A DNA stretch of 64,000 nt, from assembly GCA_028751875.1 (NCBI GenBank), contig CM054134.1:39680815-39744814 (forward strand), given 5' to 3'. Both the position numbers and the translations under genes were made by a program. The DNA is from Rapana venosa. Lineage: Eukaryota > Mollusca > Gastropoda > Neogastropoda > Muricidae. The notes under the pieces are model-generated. The model worked only from the letters and a program-made list of their open reading frames with translations, did no database searches and was not told the origin of the DNA. Positions 61,301-64,000 of this stretch are shown here, piece by piece (position 1 is the first letter of the stretch; every line of letters starts with the position of its first letter).

Positions 61301-63852
61301 CCATCACCAAAATATACATTCAAGTCCATTTTCCCTCCACCAACATTAGTTACACAGACAGACTATCTGTCTTTCTTTTCTCCCTGAAGGATTGAAGATG
61401 AAACCTTTAAAATAATGTAAAAAATGAGATGGCAATTACGCTTGTAAACTCATAAACAAATCAGCACTATTAAATGGATAGCAAAAATCATTTCTATACA
61501 ATTTGTCACAAAAGAGCCTTCAAAATACAATAAACAATCCACAATGATATTCAACCTATCATATAACTATTAACATGATTCAACCATCTACTTCAAAATT
61601 TTGCTGGCAAAAGATTTATTGACTAAAAACCATGTTGTCTTTCATTTACTTATTTCAGGCACATGTGCATGTGCATGGGCACGTGCACACACACGCACAC
61701 ACACACACACTCACTCACTCTCACTCACTCACACTCTCACCTCTGGGCAGTGTGTTCCAAGCAATAGTGTCTGTGATGGCAGTGAAAATCCAGTTGAGTT
61801 CTCCCAGCATTGTCCGTCGGTCATTTAGCTGTCCAGGGATTCTGCACAACATTGCATGATTGACATGAAGATCAAAAAACAATGCTTAACATGCTTCAAC
61901 AAAACTGTGGTCTTCTAGATGGCACATGACTCAAAACTGAATAACCAGGTATTTGAGCTAATGGAAAGAGAGAAAGAGAGAGAGTATGTGTGTGCATGCG
62001 CATGTGTGTGCGCGCACATGTGTTGTATGCATGTACGGGCATACATACATTTTATATTGAAAGTCAGCTTCATTGACTTCAGTCACCTTACTTCCTAAAG
62101 GTTCAAGAACAAAAACCCCATCACTTTTAAAAAATAATTCCAAGTGACAAAGACACTAAGATTTCACTTACTACATTGTAAATTAACTCTTCTACTACCG
62201 TCGGCGGGTTGACCCGCCCTCTTACTACTTGATCCGCGAAGCCGCGGCCGGGTTTGCCTGCCGGATACCTGGGGACACCCTTTGCGCTATTTATATACCA
62301 TGGTCTCACACCCCTTATCGCTTTAGACATGCGCAGTGAGCTCCCAGATAGTGTAGCTGCCGCCATTTGCAATTTTCGCTTCAGTTGATCGATTTTTGTG
62401 CCGATTTTTTTTAATTTTACGGCGATGTCATCGAGTAACGATTTTTGGAGGGAGCTGCATCAATATGGTGACTGCTTCAACGAACTTTTTGGAGGATTTT
62501 CTTTGAAAATAATGGCAGAATCTGAACTTATGTGGACTGAAATGGACTTAGAAGCTGCACAGAGGATTCAAGAGTTGCAGAGTGGAATCGATGTGCTGTG
62601 TTTATTGGCGATTCAAGTGATGAAGATGACTATGACAGTGGTGTAAACAATGATCCTGCCGAGGGGGGCATATGACTGTGACTGGCTTAAAATGAAAGAA
62701 TTTCGTGAAAATTGTGGCTCCAGAAACTTGCAAAATGATGCTAGTGACTCGTGGGTAGTATGATGGGTTTTTTTCTCAGTTTTTCACTGATGAAGTGCAA
62801 AATAAAATTGGAACAAACCGTGACCTGATTTCAATGGCTGTTTGTTCGTCAGCCTGTATGCTTGTTTGTGAGTGTGATTGCATGTTATTCTAATATTATC
62901 TGAACATTATTACTTATTTTGCATGTTTGATTTTATTTTACTTCATCTTTACAATTCTTTACCTCTTGAAATAGTCATATTTTTTAAATTATTGCATAAC
63001 CACCGTAGCCAACAACAACCGCAACATCATCGCCATCAGCATTCCACAACAACAAGTCACACAAGAGTCAAATGAAGAAATATTGGATTTTTATTCACAA
63101 TTTAACAAGTACAGAAAGTTTCATGTAGATCTGTCTTTATTTCGATTTTTTATTATTTTTTAAAGTCAGTAGGTGTGAAACTGAAGGACACTGCAGAAAA
63201 TACTTGGTATACAGTGGTAAGTAAGAGAAATGGAACGCGGTAGTAGAAGAGTTAAAGATCTTATAAATCCAGAAAGAAGAAAATGAAACACAACCCACCC
63301 TCCCAAAAAAAACCCTGAAAACAGGTCTGTATATATCAGAGGAGGACGTCTTCAACTTACTTGTCCACCATGTCCAAGGTAAGACCAGTGATCAACTTGC
63401 CAGAACTCTGCAAAACATACCTGCAAAAAGAAAAGCACGAATGAAAAGGGCAGCTCTTTTACAAAATCTATAAAACACATCAACAGCATGAACAGGGACA
63501 CATACACACATGCGCACACACATGCATGCACACATGCACGTACACATACACTAACACAAGCACACACGCACACACACACACACACGCATGCACTCACTCA
63601 TTCACACATACACACTCACTCACACATACACCCACACTCACACACATATACACACACGCGCAAATACATGCAGTGAAGTACCCACCAGCGCAGCGCCATG
63701 CGGATGGGTGTAGTAAGGCAAGAGGTGAAGAGGTCAGCGGGCAGCTCAGGGTTCTGAGGGAGGAGCTCATTGTTGCCACAGGCACCCAACAAAATCGTGT
63801 TCTTGGAACTGGACGCCCCTTCCAGGGTGGATGTACTGCCTGTCATGCTCCT
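23281..63852 (-). CDS. RPTOR: Raptor (regulatory-associated protein of mTOR), partial, last 27 exons
   Basis: Twenty-seven exons join in phase to give about 1082 residues ending in TGA (23283-23281). Raptor is the mTORC1 scaffold: it binds TOR, recruits TOS-motif substrates such as S6K and 4E-BP, and docks on Rag GTPases at the lysosome. Exons from 63852 to 50611 (residues 1-483 of this part) hold the end of the N-terminal conserved region and the HEAT/armadillo array, with [40 protein letters not shown] and [19 protein letters not shown]. Exons 47075-36220 encode a Ser-rich linker. Exons 32626-23281 encode the WD40 propeller. Vertebrate Raptor is about 1335 residues, so the N-terminal caspase-like part (~250 residues) lies beyond the window. 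Introns carry elements A to E except C1 and B1. One acceptor (near 23878) is uncertain. Confidence 0.96.
23765..23878 (-). CDS. RPTOR: RPTOR exon 26, WD40 (acceptor uncertain)
   Basis: It encodes [20 protein letters not shown], then [18 protein letters not shown], close to vertebrate Raptor. The acceptor gagtcag at 23879 is the only one that keeps phase 0 after exon 25, but it omits about five to seven residues expected before SLNVYN. The intron side reads GSGTMSQ in the same frame, which resembles vertebrate CGSVNQ. An alternative acceptor at 23895 would shift phase relative to exon 25. The donor is GTCAGT. Confidence 0.82.
24742..24856 (-). CDS. RPTOR: RPTOR exon 25, WD40
   Basis: It encodes [20 protein letters not shown], then [18 protein letters not shown]. 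Acceptor gtgtgtacag, donor GTAAGG, ending in phase 0. Confidence 0.92.
25281..25316 (+). repeat. (GT)n microsatellite, 18 units
   Basis: A perfect GT dinucleotide run in an RPTOR intron. Confidence 0.97.
25590..25690 (-). repeat. SINE-2 H-type tail fragment
   Basis: The minus strand contains 'ccttggctagagctctgagg' and 'tgcgtatgcgactg', matching the H tail at 16290 and 55305. It lies in an RPTOR intron. Confidence 0.65.
25885..25971 (-). CDS. RPTOR: RPTOR exon 24, WD40
   Basis: It completes the split Cys and encodes [20 protein letters not shown], then GEGKIVSA. Vertebrate Raptor has ECRVMTYREHTAWVVKASLQ. The preceding intron holds elements D1 and A1. Confidence 0.94.
26174..28003 (+). mobile_element. 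TTAA-flanked piggyBac-type element, family D copy 1, interrupted by A1
   Basis: The ends are TTAACCACTAGACTGCC (left) and, as reverse complement, TTAACCTCTTAACTGCC (right). This is a diverged terminal inverted repeat that ends in ACTGCC, as in many piggyBac ends. Without the nested element A1 it is about 720 bp. A frame after the insert reads [20 protein letters not shown], an acidic stretch like a transposase N-terminus. The inverted copy D2 (44393-45093) confirms both arms. Confidence 0.82.
26489..27602 (+). mobile_element. TTAA-flanked piggyBac-type element, family A copy 1
   Basis: The element is bounded by TTAA duplications. Inside are CCCTAGTGGCGC and GCGCTACTAGGG, inverted with one mismatch; CCCTAG is the start of classical piggyBac ends. 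Two subterminal 20-bp palindromes lie at 26507-26526 (TTCCCGGAATATTCCGGGAA) and 26551-26570. A frame near 26962-27207 contains [15 protein letters not shown], resembling the ETNRYA region of piggyBac transposases, but it is short and broken, so the element is non-autonomous. It is about 99% identical to A2 and is inserted in element D1. Confidence 0.9.
28241..28371 (-). CDS. RPTOR: RPTOR exon 23, WD40
   Basis: It encodes [20 protein letters not shown], then [18 protein letters not shown]. It ends two bases into a Cys codon. The acceptor and first codons lie inside an 81-bp tandem duplication, so a second copy of this splice site stands 81 bp upstream in the intron. Confidence 0.94.
28361..28522 (-). 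repeat. 81-bp tandem duplication spanning an RPTOR splice acceptor
   Basis: Two units start at 28361 and 28442 and run from 'gtaggaatgtcctgtc' to 'gccattcattacca', nearly identical. The unit includes the acceptor and the first codons of RPTOR exon 23. Spliced at the upstream copy, the frame reaches an in-frame TGA within the duplicate. Confidence 0.95.
29266..29372 (-). CDS. RPTOR: RPTOR exon 22, WD40
   Basis: It encodes [20 protein letters not shown], then [16 protein letters not shown]. Acceptor gactgtgcag, donor GTCTGT. A 58-bp tandem repeat begins about 20 bp upstream of this acceptor in transcript order. Confidence 0.94.
29391..29750 (+). repeat. 58-bp tandem repeat, about six units
   Basis: Units begin 'atccttcagtatcattatgc' at 29391, 29449, 29507 and 29565, then with 62-63-bp spacing near 29628 and 29690. 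The last units carry a 'gagat' insertion and decay. It lies in the RPTOR intron next to the exon 22 acceptor. Confidence 0.92.
30361..30465 (-). CDS. RPTOR: RPTOR exon 21, WD40
   Basis: It encodes [20 protein letters not shown], then [15 protein letters not shown]. Acceptor tatcatttcag, donor GTGAGT. Confidence 0.94.
30799..30923 (-). CDS. RPTOR: RPTOR exon 20, WD40
   Basis: It encodes [20 protein letters not shown], then [25 protein letters not shown] is a WD40 d-strand. Acceptor tattttcag, donor GTAGGC. Confidence 0.93.
31790..31930 (+). repeat. Imperfect ~67-bp direct repeat
   Basis: The sequences 'cagacaaaataattgttgg' and 'cagacaacataattgtgg' are each followed by 'taatacac' and 'gaatg', and later by 'ttcacgaaggca' or 'ttcatgaaggca'. 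It lies in an RPTOR intron. Confidence 0.6.
31975..32089 (-). CDS. RPTOR: RPTOR exon 19, WD40 blade 1
   Basis: It encodes [20 protein letters not shown], then [17 protein letters not shown]. Acceptor tttatacag, donor GTGAAA. The motif LDDQIF.NRN marks the start of the propeller. Confidence 0.93.
32416..32626 (-). CDS. RPTOR: RPTOR exon 18, pre-propeller
   Basis: It encodes an acidic start (GDEADEDD), then [20 protein letters not shown] and [17 protein letters not shown]. It is the counterpart of vertebrate DWSARYFAQPVM and RFLRNSRVRRQA, just before the WD40 propeller. Confidence 0.93.
33459..33500 (+). repeat. (GA)n microsatellite
   Basis: A GA tract with early GCGA interruptions, in an RPTOR intron. 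Confidence 0.9.
33650..33725 (+). repeat. tRNA-like SINE head
   Basis: A box A-like 'tggctcagtggttagca' is followed 40 bases later by a box B-like 'ggtttgaatcc'. There is no matching acceptor stem or clear anticodon arm. A real tRNA gene is unlikely. Confidence 0.5.
36220..36385 (-). CDS. RPTOR: RPTOR exon 17, linker
   Basis: It encodes [14 protein letters not shown] and, near its end, [18 protein letters not shown], which matches vertebrate HQFPRTRKMFDKGPEQ. Acceptor ctatacag, donor GTATGG. Confidence 0.92.
36924..37033 (-). CDS. RPTOR: RPTOR exon 16, linker
   Basis: It encodes [20 protein letters not shown], then [16 protein letters not shown]. It is weakly conserved, but is supported by acceptor gtgtggtcag, donor GTCAGT, and phases (0 in, 2 out) that are needed to join exons 15 and 17 without a stop. 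Confidence 0.8.
37270..37590 (-). repeat. Repeat family F, copy 3
   Basis: The minus strand runs from 'gggcctgacagtatagatag' and 'gcatccccacc' to 'gggcctgacttatcaggtgc' and 'gtttgacgataaag'. It is the inverted counterpart of copies 1 and 2. Confidence 0.8.
38028..38555 (-). pseudogene. Retrotransposon RT C-terminal reading frame
   Basis: This frame of 175 codons carries [20 protein letters not shown], then [20 protein letters not shown] and [18 protein letters not shown], the usual region after the RT domain in endonuclease/RT proteins. It is separated from the RT core frame only by the TAG at 38604-38606; the frame is otherwise continuous. Confidence 0.85.
38604..39117 (-). pseudogene. Retrotransposon RT core reading frame
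   Basis: It holds the RT palm: [35 protein letters not shown], the FADD catalytic box and the YLGAIVSD thumb start. It is fragmentary because of the A2 insertion upstream and a nonsense codon downstream. Confidence 0.87.
39118..40229 (+). mobile_element. TTAA-flanked piggyBac-type element, family A copy 2
   Basis: About 1.1 kb between TTAA duplications and near-identical to A1, with roughly ten differences including a 3-bp deletion. It has the same CCCTAGTGGCGC / GCGCTACTAGGG ends and twin subterminal palindromes. It is inserted in a retrotransposon RT frame, and its excision with one TTAA would leave [14 protein letters not shown] uninterrupted. Confidence 0.93.
40230..40726 (-). pseudogene. 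Retrotransposon RT N-terminal fragment
   Basis: It reads [14 protein letters not shown] at the truncated start, then [33 protein letters not shown] and [15 protein letters not shown], ending VFIDF at the A2 junction. Upstream endonuclease sequence is absent; RPTOR intron sequence begins about 20 bases before the exon 15 donor. Confidence 0.85.
40747..41012 (-). CDS. RPTOR: RPTOR exon 15, linker and conserved helix
   Basis: A long exon: [20 protein letters not shown], a Ser/Gly-rich stretch, then [20 protein letters not shown] and [13 protein letters not shown]. The last part matches vertebrate NSVYTQIWRVLLHLAADPYP. Donor GTGAGA. A truncated retrotransposon begins about 20 bases into the following intron. 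Confidence 0.92.
44393..45093 (-). mobile_element. TTAA-type piggyBac-like element, family D copy 2 (empty of A)
   Basis: An inverted copy of D1 without the nested A element: left end TTAACCTATTAACTGC, right end GGGGCAGTCTAGTGG. The right TTAA is lost (catt). Its reverse complement reads 'ctttacacagctgaaaaagt' where D1 carries TTAA plus A1. That makes it the unoccupied site. Confidence 0.85.
45311..45348 (+). repeat. Poly-C tract of 38 bases
   Basis: An uninterrupted C homopolymer (G on the RPTOR transcript strand) in an RPTOR intron. Its length is likely to be inexact in the assembly. Confidence 0.9.
47001..47075 (-). CDS. RPTOR: RPTOR exon 14, serine-rich linker
   Basis: It encodes [20 protein letters not shown], then SLVS. 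Acceptor catctttcag, donor GTAAGA. The Arg/Ser-rich stretch corresponds to the phosphorylated linker of vertebrate Raptor, although individual sites cannot be matched. Flanking phases fit on both sides. Confidence 0.85.
47557..47750 (+). repeat. CA/CG-rich purine-pyrimidine minisatellite
   Basis: Imperfect units such as 'cgcacgcgcgaacacgcacg' pass into 'cacacacacatacgcgcgaa' and then (CA)n. It is almost wholly alternating pyrimidine-purine. Apparent Cys/Val or His/Thr frames here are repeat artefacts. Confidence 0.92.
48145..48355 (+). mobile_element. tRNA-like SINE-1, copy 2 (internally deleted)
   Basis: The body matches 52200-52400: 'cagttcacccagctgtaaat', 'gggaaggtaaagcaacgagg', 'cctcgctcccctattacc' and the tail 'ataggttatgggacaccttt'. 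The head is reduced to 'ggggatgagatagtgg' joined directly to 'tttcagtaca', so the tRNA/5S part is deleted. Confidence 0.82.
48595..48790 (+). repeat. SINE-like repeat with (AAT)n start
   Basis: Starts with (ATA)n, then 'tttatatagcgctgaatctt', 'aatcaaagcgctcagattt' and 'ctccgtgaaattcgggctgc', ending in a GC-rich inverted segment ('ctctccccggggagag') and poly-T. The 'tttatatagcgc' unit resembles widespread mollusc repeats (from general knowledge, not checked). Confidence 0.6.
49221..49410 (+). repeat. Tandem duplication of ~95 bp
   Basis: The segment 'tgatcatac-accttgctaaa' through 'gccgtctgatgagat' occurs twice, starting at 49221 and 49316, with near-perfect identity. It overlaps the start of family F copy 4. 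Confidence 0.9.
49255..49675 (-). repeat. Repeat family F, copy 4
   Basis: An inverted copy containing 'gggcctgtca', 'tctttgtttctgccttg', 'ttcttcctgtcat' and 'tctttccagaaagactta'-like landmarks on the minus strand. Its far end is lengthened by the local tandem duplication. Confidence 0.78.
50611..50740 (-). CDS. RPTOR: RPTOR exon 13, last HEAT repeat
   Basis: It encodes [20 protein letters not shown], then [17 protein letters not shown]. It ends one base into an Asp codon that the next exon completes (G|AC), which selects the donor GTGGGT. Confidence 0.93.
50790..50995 (-). mobile_element. tRNA-derived SINE-2, tail type G, head missing
   Basis: The plus strand reads 'tcgaggataatggaataagc', 'gtccccgtgtgtatgcgg', 'acacaatggcctactctttc' and 'cggtttatagtctcatcc', matching 20040-20290. 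It is truncated before the tRNA-like head. Confidence 0.75.
51395..51535 (-). CDS. RPTOR: RPTOR exon 12
   Basis: A 47-codon phase-0 exon: [20 protein letters not shown], then a HEAT helix ending SDGSHLVRK. The preceding intron carries element E with its nested SINE. Confidence 0.94.
52106..52401 (+). mobile_element. tRNA/5S-like SINE-1, copy 3, full head
   Basis: The head 'gggatagctcagtggtcgg' resembles a tRNA box A. It is followed by 'aagttaagcagcgtcgagcg' and 'ggttaccagttggatgggtg', close to the internal region of 5S rRNA. The body and the tail 'ataggttatgggactccttt' then follow. Target duplications flank it: 'tagcccgccg' (52096-52105) and 'tagcccgtcg' (52402-52411). It is inserted in element E. 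Confidence 0.85.
52658..53115 (+). pseudogene. piggyBac transposase N-terminal remnant
   Basis: A broken reading frame: [20 protein letters not shown], a nonsense codon, an acidic region ending DNIPLAS, another stop, then in the next frame the PLDYF...[10 protein letters not shown] segment. The acidic N-terminus followed by PLDYF and ETN.YA is the order in piggyBac transposases. The DDD catalytic core is not present. Confidence 0.85.
54098..54190 (-). CDS. RPTOR: RPTOR exon 11
   Basis: A 31-codon phase-0 exon: [20 protein letters not shown], then [11 protein letters not shown]. The [13 protein letters not shown] block is invariant in Raptor. Acceptor atcatttcag, donor GTCAGA. Confidence 0.95.
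54385..54720 (-). mobile_element. tRNA-derived SINE-2, tail type H
   Basis: The minus strand starts 'ggggtggttagagcgcttag', has the box B-like 'ggttcgagcc', then the core 'ctattttgtgctggtagaaa' and 'cggatgac', and an H tail ending 'ctcaaagctctgtcc'. The head and core match the G-tailed copies, while the tail differs. Confidence 0.75.
55247..55303 (+). repeat. (TG)n microsatellite, ~28 units
   Basis: A perfect TG run (CA on the RPTOR strand), directly followed by an H-type SINE tail fragment. Confidence 0.97.
55305..55390 (+). repeat. SINE-2 H-type tail fragment
   Basis: Reads 'ccttagcgagagttctgagg', 'ttcaccaattttgagat' and 'catttaggcagctgtatttc' as in the H tail at 16290-16400. Confidence 0.65.
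55583..55681 (-). CDS. RPTOR: RPTOR exon 10
   Basis: A 33-codon phase-0 exon: [20 protein letters not shown], then [13 protein letters not shown]. Acceptor gtgaatgcag, donor GTGGGT. Confidence 0.94.
55798..55905 (+). repeat. Tandem duplication of ~60 bp
   Basis: Two units containing 'tttgtgaaacttttcacaaa' and 'gcactaaaaaatcc' start near 55798 and 55858. The sequence ttgtgaaa-cttttcacaa is itself a near-perfect hairpin. It lies in an RPTOR intron. Confidence 0.9.
56737..56802 (-). CDS. RPTOR: RPTOR exon 9
   Basis: A short 22-codon phase-0 exon: [20 protein letters not shown], then GQ. Acceptor gtatatttcag, donor GTAAGT. The matching vertebrate segment begins AEHRTMTAFIL. Confidence 0.94.
57133..57210 (-). 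CDS. RPTOR: RPTOR exon 8
   Basis: A 26-codon phase-0 exon: [20 protein letters not shown], then DHQCMS. The intron between it and exon 7 carries element C copy 2 (57653-59125). Confidence 0.94.
57653..59125 (-). mobile_element. TTAA-flanked piggyBac-type element, family C copy 2
   Basis: TTAA at both ends, with TTAACCCTCTTGT inverted as ACAAGAGGGTTAA at the far end. It is an inverted near-identical copy of C1 over about 1.4 kb, including the palindrome CTGCCCACGTGGGCAG at 59023-59038. A poly-G run and GT repeat lengthen it near 58370. It lies in an RPTOR intron. Confidence 0.87.
59280..59335 (+). repeat. Poly-C / poly-T / poly-G tract
   Basis: Consecutive runs of C, T and G; the C and G runs can pair with each other. 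Low complexity in an RPTOR intron. Confidence 0.85.
59523..59633 (-). CDS. RPTOR: RPTOR exon 7
   Basis: A 37-codon phase-0 exon: [20 protein letters not shown], then [17 protein letters not shown]. Acceptor attctttcag, donor GTGAGT. Confidence 0.95.
59932..60015 (-). CDS. RPTOR: RPTOR exon 6
   Basis: A 28-codon exon, phase 0 at both ends: [20 protein letters not shown], then LGPWAVNL. Acceptor ctgattag, donor GTGAGT. The segment is a conserved armadillo helix pair. Confidence 0.95.
60219..60393 (-). CDS. RPTOR: RPTOR exon 5
   Basis: Acceptor tgtgcacag, donor GTAAGG. It encodes [15 protein letters not shown], a variable Asp/Glu/Asn segment, [15 protein letters not shown] and QQLPIVLQ, ending in phase 0. 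Confidence 0.95.
60605..60660 (-). repeat. SINE-2 G-type tail fragment
   Basis: Plus strand 'tgaggatagtggaataagca' and 'ttaacatccagtctcaatg', matching the tail of 50790-50995. A TG/TA-rich tract follows to 60740. Confidence 0.65.
60950..61094 (-). CDS. RPTOR: RPTOR exon 4
   Basis: Acceptor tgtgttgacag, donor GTAAGT. It encodes [20 protein letters not shown], then [16 protein letters not shown] and a proline-rich turn ending PTYQHPMW. Confidence 0.95.
61680..61740 (+). repeat. CA and TCAC microsatellite at an RPTOR donor
   Basis: (CA)n passing into (TCAC)n, ending directly at the donor of RPTOR exon 3. On the transcript, the intron begins GTGAGAGTGTGAGTGAGTGA, so the microsatellite forms the donor-proximal intron. 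Confidence 0.85.
61741..61841 (-). CDS. RPTOR: RPTOR exon 3
   Basis: Acceptor gttgtgcag, donor GTGAGA. It encodes [20 protein letters not shown], then [13 protein letters not shown]. This block is almost identical to vertebrate Raptor. The intron before it carries element B copy 2. Confidence 0.95.
62183..63255 (+). mobile_element. TTAA-flanked piggyBac-type element, family B copy 2
   Basis: The ends TTAACTCTTCTACTACCG and CGGTAGTAGAAGAGTTAA are perfect 18-bp inverted repeats. It is about 95% or more identical to B1, with the same hairpin GGCGGGT-tg-ACCCGCC and the same broken acidic frame. It lies in the intron between RPTOR exons 2 and 3. Confidence 0.9.
63361..63420 (-). CDS. RPTOR: RPTOR exon 2
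   Basis: Acceptor ctttttgcag, donor GTAAGT. It encodes [19 protein letters not shown] and starts by completing the split Trp codon, which confirms the donor chosen for the previous exon. Confidence 0.92.
63500..63662 (+). repeat. (CA)n-rich tract with CATG and TCAC variants
   Basis: A CA-dominated imperfect repeat in the short intron between the first two RPTOR exons of the window. Confidence 0.92.
63686..63852 (-). CDS. RPTOR: RPTOR exon 1 of window
   Basis: Acceptor ttatctcag, donor GTGGGT. It encodes [20 protein letters not shown] after a less conserved Ser/Thr-rich start ([16 protein letters not shown]), and ends two bases into a Trp codon. The motif [14 protein letters not shown] is nearly invariant in Raptor and marks the end of the caspase-like conserved region. 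Confidence 0.94.
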
Positions 63853-64000
63853 CTGAGATAAAAGCCAATGACATTGAGCAATTCTCAGACAAAATGTTGC
63901 TTATAAAACAGTATGGTAACAAACTGGATCACTGACCAAGTCTGACCATTAAAAGGCCACCAGCATATGCATTTGTGACACTGCACATGAAAATTATGGA

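Noticed and set aside
63352..63597. Small secreted Cys-rich protein on the minus strand
   Set aside because: The Cys/Val run is a CA-repeat translation joined to RPTOR exon 2 sequence.

Overview
The window is animal nuclear DNA. It has spliced genes with GT/AG introns, long AT-rich introns, abundant microsatellites and many transposon copies. Protein similarity, together with repeats of the type common in snail genomes (tRNA-like SINEs ending near 'tttatagtctcatccgaaggact'), suggests a mollusc, probably a gastropod. That assignment is an inference.

Two conserved genes face each other tail to tail. CDK1 (plus strand, 1595-7524) has its last five exons here, covering the kinase domain from the hinge to the stop; the glycine-loop and PSTAIRE exons lie upstream of the window. 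RPTOR, encoding Raptor, the mTORC1 scaffold (minus strand, 63852 down to 23281), has its last 27 exons here, about 1082 residues. They cover the end of the N-terminal conserved region, the HEAT/armadillo array, the low-complexity linker and the whole C-terminal WD40 propeller. The first roughly 250 residues, with the caspase-like fold, lie beyond base 64000. Exon phases are consistent across both gene models, except for one doubtful acceptor near the RPTOR 3' end. About 15.8 kb without a recognisable gene separates the two stop codons.

The introns and spacer are full of mobile DNA. The main signal is a set of five unrelated families of TTAA-flanked, piggyBac-type non-autonomous elements (called A to E here), eight copies in all. 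A1 is 26489-27602 and A2 is 39118-40229. B1 is 2594-3674 and B2 is 62183-63255. C1 is 12366-13779 and C2 is 57653-59125. D1 is 26174-28003 and D2 is 44393-45093. E is 52069-53862. Most retain a decayed start of a transposase; A and E still show the piggyBac-like E(S/T)N-Y-A signature. A, B and C carry a perfect GC-rich palindrome just inside one end. A2 sits in a 5'-truncated non-LTR retrotransposon (38020-40726), and removing it with one TTAA restores the reverse-transcriptase frame exactly. A1 sits inside D1, and D2 supplies the matching empty site.

Other repeats are a tRNA/5S-like SINE (three copies, one inserted in E), a second tRNA-SINE family whose shared core carries two different tails, a four-copy family of unknown class, an 81-bp tandem duplication that copies an RPTOR splice acceptor, a 58-bp intronic tandem repeat, and long CT, CA/CG, GT and poly-C tracts.
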